A stretch of 64,000 bases of DNA from Lepturacanthus savala (GCA_030544235.1 CM060471.1:1188348-1252347), one strand, 5' to 3'. Shown: positions 14,701 through 23,892, counted from the stretch's first letter. The notes: generated by a model from the sequence alone, not told the origin. A program made the numbers and translations.

Positions 14701-17700
14701 GTTTGTCAAAAGGCAATAAATAATAAATCAATACAGTCCTTGGGTGTAGAAGCTGCTGTATATTTGATGCTCAAATAATAATGATCAGAACTCCTGCATG
14801 TTTATGTTGCCATGCTGATCTTTGTGCTCGTTTGTTATCCTCAGGACCAACGGGGCAGTCATCCAGGGCTTTGAGCAGGATGTGGGGTCTCGGACCACCC
14901 ACTACACATTCTCCACCAACACACTGATGAACTCAATGAGGAGCTATGCACGCGTCGGCTATAAAGGACCCCCTCTGTCTAAGGTCAGCGTGATGTCTGT
15001 AGTCTTAAAGGGAACATTACATGTTTTATTTTTTTTTACATGAATACACTCTCAATTAAACAGCAAAGTTTTCAAAAAAAATGTCCCTGCAGGTCAAAGG
15101 TCAAAGCTTCAGTGTGCTCTGAACACATTGTTTGTAAAGTTACTTCTACTTCCTCATTGAAATGACTGCAGATGGGTCAGTGACAAATGATGGTCGGCGA
15201 GATGAGAAAGTCAAAAACTACAGTTTTAAGAAGCCTTCATCGGGTCGCTCAAAAATGTACATTTTGTTATTCATGTTGGTTTCATGTCATTTGAAAGTGC
15301 ATTTTTTATTTATTTATTTATTGATTTTTACAAAATTTACCTGGAATGTGCACTTTTTTCTTTTTACACAAATATATCAAATAGTACAACCAAAAAAGAC
15401 GAATGACACGTTTTGAATATTTAACCACCTAAAATATAAATCTATCTGATAGAATAGGTTTTATTTTATTTTTTTACTTTTTTGAACCTACCAAGTATTT
15501 AGGGATTCAACACATGACATTGTTGACTTCAGATGATTTGTGCATCCTGGCTAACATCCATCTGTTCTGTAGCCTTTGTTGCTCAGGTTGTTGCAATCTC
15601 TACTCACACGTTTTTATAAACATTTTTTCACTCTTACCATATTTTATTATCTTTTGTGGTGTGTGTGTGTGTGTGTGTCACAACATTCTGTACAATGACC
15701 TTGGGTGTCCTGAAAGGTGCTTTTAAATTAAATCTGAAGGACTGACTGATTGATAGTTGCTCTAACAGATATTTTTGATATTTCATATTTCTAGTTAAAA
15801 ACAAAAAAAATCACCTCTGGAGTCAATCAGTGGGCTCATCTGGATGAGGGTCTTAAAGAGACAGGAGTCAAATGACCTGTATCAGACAGAGGCTGAACTA
15901 ACAGGCAACATAAAGGGCCAGTATGAGGAAAACATTACTTTAATCTATAAAGCATGCAAAGATGTTCCAATAATATAAGCGTAGACCTGGAAATGTGTGC
16001 ATGTGCTTTAGCATAATAGTAAATTACTGACATAAAACACACCCAACTGTGCTGTTCCCCCAACAGGAAACACGATACATCTTCCTGCCTGATCATGACC
16101 GTGATTACCTGCTGATGAAGGCTGCAGCCACACAGACTCCTGTAGAGAGAGGGCCCGAGCGAGGCAAAGAGTAAGCAACACACATCTGTCATCATGATTA
16201 TGCAATTTGAACCGTGATTAATGATCTTATGTTCTTCCTCCCCTTTATTTCAGCCAGAAACTCAGCCTGTAAAAACCTGAAACCTTACTGCTACACAATA
16301 TATATAATCTTTACCACTTCTGTATTCATTCAGCATTGTTGCAATGCTCATGTCTACATAGAAAGAAGCAGTGTTTATGCATTTACAATCAGTGTATAGC
16401 AATCCAATCTTTTTATATTCTGTTGATTTCCCATTTTTTGTTTTTGATGCACATGTGGATTGTGTGATCTTTGTAGTCATATCATATTTTCTCCACAGTC
16501 CATCCAGCTACTTTGGAAAGGATGTATCAGCAAAAAAGTTGAAGATGTACCACCCTGATTTCATCCGTTACCTCAGAAACAGGTAAGAGAGGGACTGATC
16601 TACAGAGCAGAGGAATAGAATGAGGAAAGCTCCCCATTTCAGTTGGAAGTGAGATTAAAGGAGAGGGTGGGGCTGAAACCAGAGTGTGCTGCTGTTCCCA
16701 CACTGTAGCAGAGGTCAGATGAGGACTGTGATGTCAAACTATCAGCACAGGGCTCAAGGACTGAGATACTTGTAGTGTTTCTGTTTTATTGGGACTTTTG
16801 TTTTTTTTTACTTTTTTTTTACTTTTTTGCTGCACTAAATGTGGAGACAAATACAGTACATTATCTGAAAAGCTTTAGTCACTTCATGTGACTTCATGTT
16901 GATTGATTATGATTAGAATCCAATAATACTATCTAATATATTGTGTTATTCATCAGCCATTTTACATGAGTACTTTTAGTTTTGTTATTTTATTTTATTA
17001 TTTTATTGTTATTTTATTTTTGGAGTCTTTTCCTACATGTGTGCAACTTTCATGCCCTCTCTCTGAACAGAGATAGAGGACATGAAAGTTGCACACATGT
17101 CCTGATAACCATTAACATTAATATATTTTAATGTTGTCGCATGTTGTTTTGTTGTAATGTTGTTTTGTTGCAGATTCCTTCGGTCCAATGCTCTAAAAAC
17201 CAAATATAAGGACATTTACCGTCCGTCAACGGGTGCGGTGATGCTGTTGGCTGCAATGCACACTTGTGACAAGGTAGAATCCTGCTCTTACACCACTGTA
17301 CACTTTTGGTTAATTACTATGCATATCCTGGAAAACCTTGAAAATGATTTGCCAATTTTCCAGTCATGAAAAACCTATGAAAAATGAGAAAAAAGGTTTT
17401 AAAAAAAAGGATTTATTCTCCCCCGTTCTGTAAATGAATGCAAACAGGTCAAAGATTCTGCACATGCATGTCTGTTGTCACTTTATCTTGTGGGCATCAT
17501 ACAGCACAGACTTTCTCTGTTTCTAGACGGTGCAGCGCCCCATGTGACACTACCAGCCAATCAAATTTGACTTTGTCGCTAGATATAGCGAGTGAATAGG
17601 GACACCCTTAAATGAAAAAAGTAGGCAGTGAAAGGTTAAAGTAGCCTATTACATATTCATTTGAACAGCTGGCATGTATTATTTCCACTGTAGTTAAGAT

Positions 17701-18587
17701 GAATGAATGTGATTTAACGTGGCTAAATTAGCATTAAAGCTATCAATCAGTCAATATGGCTTTGTTTAAGAGTCTTTATTGTCATCATCCTGGATAAAGA
17801 AATATCTGTTGCCCGCGGCTTATATACAATAGAATAATAAATAGAATAGAGGTACATGTTAATAAATAAAAAGTATTGTATATTAAGGCACACATTCAAG
17901 CGGAATGCATTAGTGTCTGACAGGAGAACTTGTCTCTGTAACAGTTGAAAATGTCCCGGAAAAGTGGGAACTGCTTTGGGACAAGGCTGCACTTGCCTGA
18001 TAGTGTGAGAATGTTTTTACTCTTTGCTGCTACTGGCCATGTATAAGCACGTACTGCATGTCTGATATTGTGTAGCCCTGATTAAGGGATGATAGTGGCT
18101 CATTCTATTTTTAAAACCACAGGTGGGAAATACAAAATAGTTCTCTTGCTGTGAGGGCTGTTTGATTTATTTATCGAGCACCCACAGACCCTGTTATCGC
18201 TTTTTAAAACCGTTTTACAGACGGTCTATATGGGAACGGAAATACCAGTAAGTTGGAAAATGATTCATTGCGTAGGTAAAAACCTTGAAATAACCTGAAT
18301 TAAATGACAAACTGAATCCTCACTTGTTTCTTTTAGGGTTTTAGCTTCTTTGGTAAAAAAAAAAACAAAGAAGCTTCTGTTTTTGACTAACTTTTGTGCT
18401 TCCTGTGTCAACAAAGGTGAGTGCATATGGCTTCATGACCCCGGACTACAAAAACTACTCTGACCACTACTACGACAGCCAGTACAGCGTAGTGGGCTTC
18501 TTCATCAACCATGACCTACGCATGGAAATGAAACTGTGGCAGCAGCTGCACCAAGTGGAGCTCATACAACTCTACATGCACAAGTGA
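2578..18587 (+). CDS. st6galnac2: Alpha-N-acetylgalactosaminide alpha-2,6-sialyltransferase (ST6GALNAC2-like), 9 coding exons
   Basis: Golgi type II membrane enzyme that transfers sialic acid from CMP-Neu5Ac to O-linked GalNAc (sialyl-Tn and related mucin glycans). Coding exons: 2578-2759, 8282-8612, 11768-11933, 13999-14173, 14845-14983, 16067-16170, 16499-16582, 17174-17273, 18417-18587; all junctions are GT-AG and in phase, giving 483 residues. A short basic tail (RRR, 15-17) precedes a signal anchor (about 18-36). A Pro/Thr-rich stem of about 170 residues follows. Sialylmotif L starts around C256-C259 (CAVVGNGGI); motif S holds RPSTGA (410-415) and C425, the expected disulfide partner of the motif L cysteine. 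Motif III is HYYD (444-447) and motif VS is H459-x4-E464. Sequons occur at N236, N252 and N440. APGW-like and YIFLP-type segments fit ST6GALNAC2 better than ST6GALNAC1, but the stem is longer than in the mammalian ST6GALNAC2 (374 residues), so a fish st6galnac1-type name is possible. Confidence 0.9.
3513..3962. mobile_element. MITE with TTAA target duplication
   Basis: TTAA occurs at 3513-3516 and again at 3959-3962. Inside these the ends are inverted repeats: CCCATTTAAGCC at the left and GGCATAAATGGG at the right, 11 of 12 positions complementary. The 442-bp interior has no coding capacity. The TTAA duplication fits the piggyBac or Kolobok superfamily; this end sequence resembles a family I recall as common in fish genomes. 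Confidence 0.75.
4973..5005. repeat. Perfect short palindrome, 15-bp arms
   Basis: ATAATCACCTTCAAG is followed by a three-base loop (ACT) and its exact reverse complement. It lies in AT-rich intron 1 with no other repeat features next to it. Origin and function are unknown. Confidence 0.85.
6951..6983. repeat. Three-copy 10-bp tandem repeat
   Basis: The unit TGACACCCTG is repeated about three times in a row. Just upstream (6881-6907) ACAAATGCTT and AAGCATTTGT form a small stem around CAGTGGG. Confidence 0.7.
7180..7860. repeat. Degenerate A-rich tandem array
   Basis: A module like GATTTTAGATTTAAAAAAG followed by ACAAAAATATGA recurs near 7310, 7399, 7540, 7701 and 7794, interleaved with GATAAAATGTCAC-like segments near 7265, 7354 and 7590. 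Spacing is irregular (about 90-160 bases), so this is an old, eroded minisatellite. Reading frames here are simple-sequence artefacts rich in Phe and Ile. Confidence 0.65.
8282..8612 (+). CDS. st6galnac2: Sialyltransferase coding exon 2 (stem)
   Basis: Completes codon 61 and encodes residues 62-171, the low-complexity stem rich in Pro, Thr, Ser and His. The acceptor is CTCCACAG and the donor ACA|GTGAGT. The stem has no recognisable motif and is the part expected to vary most between species. Its reading frame is fixed by the phase of exon 1 and runs through in phase to exon 3. Confidence 0.85.
8613..11767 (+). other. Intron 2 of the sialyltransferase gene
   Basis: 3.2 kb intron. It contains a 5' LINE fragment (9010-9875, minus) and, near 10970-11420, a diverged repeat. 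A related segment recurs in intron 3 near 11990-12160; both share a TATTTA(G/T)GTCCCTG motif and an AAATAGAC...GGGAAAATG motif. The rest is unremarkable AT-rich DNA. Confidence 0.6.
9010..9875 (-). pseudogene. LINE fragment: 5' end and endonuclease domain
   Basis: The minus strand encodes pieces of an apurinic-type LINE endonuclease. Around 9575-9440 it reads GMWNITFLV, KEPELVQEVERY and LDIVGL, the start of the endonuclease fold in a family common in fish. The upstream part (9875-9600, minus) resembles the element's 5' region. Near 9050 an AVKLKKES segment belongs much further downstream in such elements, so the copy has an internal deletion. It is broken and non-functional. The clade is not assigned. 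Confidence 0.7.
11768..11933 (+). CDS. st6galnac2: Sialyltransferase coding exon 3
   Basis: Encodes residues 172-226 and one base of codon 227. This is the junction between stem and catalytic domain and contains the cysteine and His/Trp-rich segment typical of the ST6GALNAC2 N-terminal catalytic region. Acceptor CTCTCAG, donor ACA|GTAAGT. Confidence 0.85.
12773..13095 (+). repeat. SINE-like teleost interspersed repeat, copy 1
   Basis: Starts with GGCAACACAGTGGTGCTGGG and includes the segments CTCACAGCAAGAAG, GTGGAGTTTCATGTTCTC, GACTCTAAATTGTCC, GGGATTGGCTCCAGCAG and ATGTGACCCTAATGGGGAA. It ends in a GAAGATGACTGACTG tail. A second copy of the same sequence is at 27560-27860. I recall this as a very common fish repeat but do not give it a family name. 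Confidence 0.75.
13673..13874. mobile_element. hAT-type MITE, 202 bp, intact ends
   Basis: Terminal inverted repeats begin CAGGGGTGGGCAATCCTGG and end with the complement, extending about 30 bases each side. The 8-bp target duplication GTCTACAG is exact: 13665-13672 and 13875-13882. An internal inverted pair (TGATTCTACTAAT with its complement) extends the hairpin. Non-coding. The exact duplication and matched ends suggest a fairly recent insertion in intron 3. Confidence 0.9.
13999..14173 (+). CDS. st6galnac2: Sialyltransferase coding exon 4 (sialylmotif L, first half)
   Basis: Encodes residues 227-284 plus two bases of codon 285. It carries CIRCAVVGNGGIL and DSHHYVF, the first half of sialylmotif L, which binds the CMP-sialic acid donor. 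The acceptor follows a (CTGT)n/GT repeat tract at 13929-13992. Confidence 0.9.
14174..14844 (+). other. Intron 4 of the sialyltransferase gene
   Basis: 671 bases of AT-rich intron; nothing recognisable was seen. Confidence 0.8.
14845..14983 (+). CDS. st6galnac2: Sialyltransferase coding exon 5 (sialylmotif L, second half)
   Basis: Completes R285 and encodes residues 286-331. NGAVIQGFEQDVGSRT is the conserved second half of motif L. The exon ends exactly between codons (AAG|GTCAGC). Confidence 0.9.
14984..16066 (+). other. Intron 5 of the sialyltransferase gene
   Basis: 1.1 kb intron with a GT run at 15659-15678 and AT-rich sequence. No mobile element was recognised. Confidence 0.75.
16067..16170 (+). 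CDS. st6galnac2: Sialyltransferase coding exon 6
   Basis: Encodes residues 332-365 plus two bases of codon 366. Contains RYIFLPDHDRDY, matching the equivalent part of ST6GALNAC2. Acceptor CCCAACAG, donor AAAGA|GTAAGC. Confidence 0.85.
16499..16582 (+). CDS. st6galnac2: Sialyltransferase coding exon 7
   Basis: Encodes residues 366-393 plus two bases of codon 394. SSYFGKDVSAKKLK and HPDFIRYL match the family just ahead of sialylmotif S. Acceptor CTCCACAG, donor AACAG|GTAAGA. Confidence 0.85.
17035..17100. repeat. Long hairpin with perfect 20-bp arms in intron 7
   Basis: ACATGTGTGCAACTTTCATG (17035-17054) is matched by its exact reverse complement at 17081-17100. The 26-base centre is itself partly self-complementary (CCTCTCTCTG against GAGATAGAGG). 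The result is a 66-base stem-loop of microRNA-precursor size, transcribed with the host gene. It could equally be a foldback insertion remnant. Confidence 0.8.
17174..17273 (+). CDS. st6galnac2: Sialyltransferase coding exon 8 (sialylmotif S)
   Basis: Encodes residues 394-427. IYRPSTGAVMLLAAMHTCDK is most of sialylmotif S, which contacts donor and acceptor; C425 is the conserved cysteine. Acceptor TTGTTGCAG, donor AAG|GTAGAA. Confidence 0.9.
17274..18416 (+). other. Intron 8 of the sialyltransferase gene
   Basis: 1.1 kb intron. It carries repeat-like sequence around 17550-17640 but nothing that can be named with confidence. No coding sequence is supported. Confidence 0.7.
18417..18587 (+). 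CDS. st6galnac2: Sialyltransferase coding exon 9 (motifs III and VS, stop)
   Basis: Encodes residues 428-483 and the TGA stop. Begins with VSAYGF (end of motif S), then HYYD (motif III) and H-x4-E (motif VS). The C-terminus ELIQLYMHK is colinear with the family's usual LYQR-type ending, so the protein appears complete. Confidence 0.9.
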   Translation: MSAYGFMTPDYKNYSDHYYDSQYSVVGFFINHDLRMEMKLWQQLHQVELIQLYMHK

Positions 18588-19374
18588 ATCCAGGTTTCCC
18601 AGACGTGAAGTCATTCGGTCTACTTGGCCACGTGTTGCCAGTGCAGTCAGAGGAGACTGGAAGGGGGAGATGGGACCCCGCCTGCATCCCTTTAATGGTT
18701 CACAACTCTGACATGAGTGAAACCAGTGACAGAAGTTTCATTTACCTTTATAACTGACAGCTGCTATGATTGTTCAGGACATAGATTTAGTTTTATTTAT
18801 CGAAATTGTTTGTTTTTAACAAAATGTTACCAAAACAAAATTTCCCAGAAGGCATATTTTATTTGGTGATTTGCAGGTCTGATTACTGTAGGTCCAGACA
18901 TGTAAAATATAGCTGGAAATATTTATCTACTGTAGCAGTATTGTACATGTGTTCATGGTTCCCAGATGATGTATGTTTATGACTTTCATTACTTTTCATG
19001 TAGTTACTAGCAAGTCAAACGTTCACTCACCAAATATTATATTTCCTTCTGTTGCATCTACTCAGTGCTAATTTGTAAATGTTAGCTGCTAACATGCATA
19101 GTACCCTTCTTATCTTTGTTTGTCAGTTTATTTGGTGTAATAACTAAAGAGGGAATGTTTTATTGATTTTTTATTGAACTTTTTCTTAAAATCTCTTTCT
19201 TATGATTGTTAAAGCTTCACTGTTGCTAACATCTCTGTAGATGGGAGCAGCAGCCAAGGCAACATACAACAATTACTACATGATAGTGTATATTGAAAAT
19301 GTTTCTACTACTAACTGAAATGTGGTTGAAAATTTTGAAACAAAAGGGACCCTTCAGCCCATTTTAGCTCAGTG

Positions 19375-20490
19375 TAGAACTTGCTTTGACCTGAAAATCA
19401 CCAAAAAACATGTTTACTGGGATGACTATAGAACGTAGAATATCATACATTCAGTCTTCAGCTGAGTTGCAGTAGTTACTTGTTACTCTATGATCGAGTG
19501 TGTTGACAAGAGACAAGACTCCAATTGAGTTAGCCACTTGCTTAAAATATCCTGTCTCCCTGCCCTAAATAGCGGGAGACCTGCTGGCAGTAGCCATGTT
19601 TTATTTTGACATTTACTCAGCCTATTTTCTCTCTCAGTCTGCCTGTACTGCAGGTCTGTGTGTGTTTTTACTGTGGATGGTTTAAAAAAAAACTTAAGTG
19701 TGACTAAAGCTCTCTAGGGCAAATATTTGAACCTGAATGTGTATTCAGTTTAAGAGACTTAACTTTCACTTTTTATGTTTTACAATACACCACACTGTGA
19801 TGATCAGAACACTGTGTAGGTTCTACTAAACTTTCAGTGCCTTTTTAATGTGAATCAATAGTTTGGATAGTGCATTTCCATCTGAAATGAATCAGACGTT
19901 TCCACAACAAAAACTGAGGGTGTCAGCTGCCCTTACTCTCCTTTTGGATTTTGTGTCAGTTGCTGAGGACGCGCCTTAAGGAATGTCTCACCCAGCCAAC
20001 TCACCTGGACTCCTGAGCCACCACAACCAAGGCTCAAAGAGGATTTATTGTCACAACTCATCTTAAACTGGAGTGACTTCTTCAATAACATGGATTTACT
20101 GTCTGGAAGATAAGATCTTTATTGAGTTACTAGCAAAGACAACACACTATTGGTCCGTGACAGAGGGAAGAAACCAAAGACTGCAAATCAGGGAATATAA
20201 TGTATGTGTATATTTAAAATTTGCTTTTTTTGTATAAATCTGAATTGGTATATATTCAGATTTAAATAATCCAGTTGTCTGAAATCCTGGAACATATTTT
20301 TACAAAGTTTAACAGGGGAAAGGGGAGACCTTTATAATGCAATTTCTGACTCTGATTATGACCTTTTTAAAATATGTATAAAAGAAAACTGATTTTATCT
20401 CAGTAGGTTTGTAATTATTACTTGCTTCATTGGTGAAACTTGGCACTAGAATATTCAATCAGCACTCTTCCAATTAATCATTCCAACTAA
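19375..20490 (+). repeat. Diverged duplicated segment, copy A
   Basis: Shares a colinear series of blocks with 30275-30975. Examples are TTGACCTGAAA, TTGTTACTCTATGATC, CTTAAAATATCCTGTCTCCC, GAGCCACCACAA, ACTGCAAATCAGG, AAGAAAACTGATTT followed by ATCTCAGTAGGTT, and TTCAATCAGCACTCTTCC against TTCAGTCGGCACACTTCC. Order and orientation are kept. Copy A is longer, with extra sequence between blocks. No coding frame is shared. Confidence 0.8.
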
Positions 20491-20516
20491 ATAAGATTTC
20501 AGTTAAATGTGCAAAA

Positions 20517-20522
20517 AATAAA
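20517..20522 (+). terminator. Candidate polyadenylation signal AATAAA
   Basis: First well-placed AATAAA downstream of the sialyltransferase stop, just before a LINE fragment. Assigned by position only. Confidence 0.4.
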
Positions 20523-20559
20523 CTGATAACTTCAGGGAAGTATTTGATTCAACACCTAT

Positions 20560-20840
20560 GGAGTATAATTTCCAATATAACATAATGAATGAAGTATATT
20601 CCCCACCGATCCAGAACATCCCAAGCCGAGGTCAGCAGGCCTCACCAAACTCCTCCCACGCCTGAGTTTTAGCCTCCATAACAGCCAAGGCCACGTTCCA
20701 TAACAGGCAGTTCTGGTGCCAAATGCACATACCTGAACATGGAGTTTGTTATGGTGAGCACAGACGTTCAGGTTCAGATCAGGAGCCATTCCTTTCAACA
20801 CACCTGTCCAGGTCTCACTGTCATTGAAGGGCCTTTGCTG
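20560..20840 (-). pseudogene. LINE fragment, endonuclease region
   Basis: The minus strand reads NDSETWTGVLKG and APDLNLN, the part of the LINE endonuclease just after the catalytic region, in the same family as the 9010-9875 fragment. Reading frame is lost downstream. Short, broken relic. Confidence 0.65.
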
Positions 20841-20984
20841 CACCACTCTGCTCTTCTACTCAAGAATGTCAGTTCTTTTATTGATTTCAACCAATCTCAG
20901 AGGTTAGTTTTTTTTATACCACACTGACAGTGAACATTTCTCAACAGTGAACATTTTCAATCACTACCACTACAAAAACCTGAA

Positions 20985-21065
20985 TGGCAGTGGTGAGATT
21001 TGAAGCCAGACCTCCTGAGAAACTGGAGCATGAATCCAGCACCTTAGACCACTCACCAGACTACC
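20985..21065 (-). pseudogene. tRNA-Leu-like sequence (pseudogene) with a CAT anticodon position
   Basis: The minus strand aligns end to end with a eukaryotic tRNA-Leu. It has a 5' GGTAG, a D-arm region with GTGGTCTAAGG, an anticodon stem CTGGA/TCCAG with loop TTCATGC, a long variable arm (TTTCTCAGGAG), a T-arm and a 3' CTGCCA. The D-stem lacks one base, acceptor pair 7 is C-C, and the T-loop reads CTTCAAAT instead of GTTCGAAT, so the B-box is damaged. The loop would place CAT where AAG is expected. Most likely a pseudogene or a tRNA-derived SINE head. Confidence 0.6.
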
Positions 21066-21079
21066 AGCTGGAGAGACTC

Positions 21080-22290
21080 TTTTCACACATTCTGTGCAAG
21101 ATCTATCAAATATTTATCAGTAAATAGCATGTAGGCAGGGTCTGTAAGAGCAGCATGTTACATTAGCTTCTTGCAACATAACTATGATGTCCACTACAAG
21201 AGAAAAGAGGCAGGTCTCTCTCTTAAGGCAGTTGTGGCAATGAGGGCAGGGATGAATAAGATGAAGACCCTGTGGAGACTTCACAATTGATGTCAACAAT
21301 TAGCAGAGGATGGTTTCCACTGCACCACTCTACTGTTAGTTGGAGCTTTTGGCCTTGCACATGCATCCCATGATTCTAAATAAACTTCTTTTCTGTAAAC
21401 ACCTTTTGAATGTATGCAGAAAAAAATCAGAGTGATCTAGAAACCAGGAATTCTTTTGGATCATTACCAAAATGTAATCATCTTTTCATGGTACCTTTCC
21501 CAGCATTCCTTGAAAGTTTGATGAAAACTTTCCTGAAATGTTCTTGGTCATGAAGTCCAATAGGAGACATGATGAATGTATGTTTATTTCGTCTTTATGT
21601 CTTATTTTAGCAGACAAAACATATTCAGATAAAGTGTTAATCAGAAATTTTGGACAGGCAGTCAGCCATTAAGTAACCCTATTTTAAACAACTGTGTGTG
21701 TGGTGGGGTGTGTGGTGGGGTGGGGTGCACTGCATTAGGGAGTGACTGAAGCCATGAGTCAGGCTTTGCAGCGCTGCCAAAATGTCTGGCAGCAGGATCT
21801 AACAATTACATACTGCAGTTGGTAGTATGTAGCCTCCAGCCTACAAGATGGGGCCTTTGTCAGACTGTAGTATGTAAAACGCTGGTTTAAAAAAAAAATG
21901 CCTATATTTCCCATTAAAGCAAAAAGCTTGCATTGTAGAGCAGAAGGTAGAATGTACAGCAGCAAGTCATGTTGGTTAAAATATCTGGCACACATCATTT
22001 TAAAAGTTTACCTAAAACTCAAGACCATTAACAAAAACCTTCAAAACCATTCAAATACTTCAGAATAATTAATTACAAATCCAAATAATTACAATATCTA
22101 TATAAGTATATAAATGCAGGTTCAAATTCCTATAAGGCAACTGTTTTCGACGACAAGATCGAAGAAGATTGAAGAATTTGCATTGTACTGAGCTCATAAC
22201 ACAGAAAGCAAGAACTTGTTGAACTTGCATTTCTCTTTGAAAGTCTGAGGAAAGAAGAGTACTTTGATCAAAAAAATTATTAGAGAGGGG
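21080..22290. other. Intergenic DNA
   Basis: AT-rich. Holds a GTGTGGTGGGG run (21695-21727). No gene or named element is supported. Confidence 0.7.
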
Positions 22291-22309
22291 AAAACTTATA
22301 TAGAAGTGC

Positions 22310-22680
22310 AAAAAGTATAGGCTGTTCAGCTAAAATGATCCAATGCCTTAAAATGGAGAAAAAACGAGGGATAGGTGGCAGAAAATGGAAGACAACCATC
22401 AAAATGGATGGAAGAATCAGCAGAATGGTAAAGACTCAGCCAATGATCAGCTCCAGGATGATCAGAGACAGTCTGGAGTTACCTGTAAGTGCTGTGACAG
22501 GTAGAAGACGTCTGTGTGAAGCTCATCTATTTACAAGAATCCTCCTCAAAGTCTCTCTGTTAAAAAAGGCATGTGCAGAAGAGGAAACAATATATCAAAT
22601 AACACATCAACCTGCCTAAAGAGAAATGAAGGAACATTTTGTGGACTGAGGAGAGTAAAATTGTTTGTTTTATTATATTT
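22310..22680 (+). pseudogene. Tc1-like transposase fragment (N-terminal half)
   Basis: The frame 22335-22619 encodes a decayed Tc1-type DNA-binding region: DGRISRMVKTQPMISS and IRDSLELPVSAVTGRRRL correspond to the second helix-turn-helix of the transposase. The following bases to about 22670 (CCTAAAGAGAAATG to AAAATTGTTTGTTT) correspond to the start of the catalytic domain in another frame. Truncated and frameshifted. Confidence 0.75.
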
Positions 22681-22689
22681 TATGATATT

Positions 22690-23470
22690 TCTCTTACTAT
22701 GGTGTTGGGCCTATTTATCACATACCAGATAAAAACTGTGGTAAATTAATTAAATGTTAGTTTAGTTATTTACTGGATTGTTAAATCCTAGAAATAAAAA
22801 AATTGTTTTGAGTTTGTAAAATCAGCCGTAGACACTATGTTTTTAACACACTCCTTTCAACTAATTGTTCAATGTCACAGCCTTAACAGCATGATATCAT
22901 GAATGCTGGGTCTTGATGGTTTTCTGAGAATCTACTGCACCTGCTGGTAAATTTTTACCACGTAGCATAAAAATATAATAAAAACCTGGATTAATCTAGT
23001 TAGTCACAGTTAGTCATTGGAGTGCTGTTATTTTAAACACTACTGTAGGATTCAGCTTTGTAGTCTATGCAGAGCTAATATATGCTGACCCTTACTGGTG
23101 ACTACAAGTCAGTGCACTGGAGTGAAAAATATTTAAAAAAAAACAAAAAAAATAATCAAAATCTGAATCACCTTCTATGCCCGGTGAAGAGTATTTTTTA
23201 AAGGTTAAATGAATTTGCATTGTTTCTCTTTCTGTCTTTGTTTGGAAGTTTTAATCTGTACATTTTAATGCACAATATTCAATTTATTTAGAGAATAATG
23301 CAATGATATGCAGTTGTAGCCCCCTCCACACTAGACACACAGAAAATGTATTAAAATATCTTAAAACAATAGAATAATGGAAGCTACACATTGACTGAAA
23401 TTAGTTTCCCGCCTTCACCATATAAATGCGATTTTTAGATATGTATTTTATCATTATTATAACTGCATCC
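22690..23470. other. Intergenic DNA
   Basis: AT-rich; nothing recognisable was seen. Confidence 0.7.
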
Positions 23471-23479
23471 TAGTTCAGA

Positions 23480-23560
23480 TTCCGGTAGGTGGCGGTATTG
23501 CATCATTTCGTGGTTTGCCACAGCCAATAAACCTCAAGAAGAAGATGCAGCAGCAGTGGT
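23480..23560 (+). repeat. Dispersed repeat with GGTGGCGGTATTGCA motif and AAGAAGAAG tail
   Basis: The order of TAGGTGGCGGTATTGCATC, GGTTTGCCACAGCCAATAAA and CCTCAAGAAGAAGATGCAG matches a repeat I recall as common in fish and amphibian genomes, often close to transcription start sites. Here it lies about 270 bases upstream of the zinc-finger gene's start codon and may be part of its promoter region. Confidence 0.5.
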
Positions 23561-23828
23561 AATAGTAGTAGCATTTAATCCTGTGTTGGTTTTACCCTAT
23601 AAAGTAATAAAAATAGCATCTCCTGTCTAAGATTAGTTTGGCATTAGTTGTATTGTGTGATGCTGCGGTTGGAACCAACAACAGCAGCAGACAGAGGCTC
23701 ATAAAACACAACAGAATCAGCGATGCTGCTAACGCTAAGCTAACTACTGAGGGAACAGACTATTCTTTTTAATAGAAGAAGACGGTCAAACGGCGGATAG
23801 AACACAGACGGAAACAACCATACCAAAG

Positions 23829-23892
23829 ATGTCAGAAAAGCACCGACAGCAGCCGTCACCAGACGCTGCCGCCTGCCCTCCAGGTGGAGCAG
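23829..23892 (+). CDS. Zinc-finger gene exon 1
   Basis: Encodes 21 residues and the first base of codon 22. Chosen because the donor (GCAG|GTTTGT) is in phase with the 28028 acceptor and recreates GAC. The sequence around it has more CpG than its surroundings, as expected of a promoter-proximal exon. Confidence 0.7.

Larger units (their letters stand above)
18588..20540 (+). other. st6galnac2: Probable 3' UTR of the sialyltransferase gene
   Basis: Follows the TGA directly. No further gene is seen before a canonical AATAAA at 20517-20522, which would give a 3' UTR of about 1.9 kb. The second half is related to a sequence at 30275-30975 (see the repeat entries). The real poly(A) site is not known, and an earlier site could be used. 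Confidence 0.5.

Noticed and set aside
20985..21065. Functional tRNA gene
   Set aside because: The D-stem lacks a base, acceptor pair 7 does not pair, and the T-loop and B-box are changed; kept only as a pseudogene with an odd anticodon.
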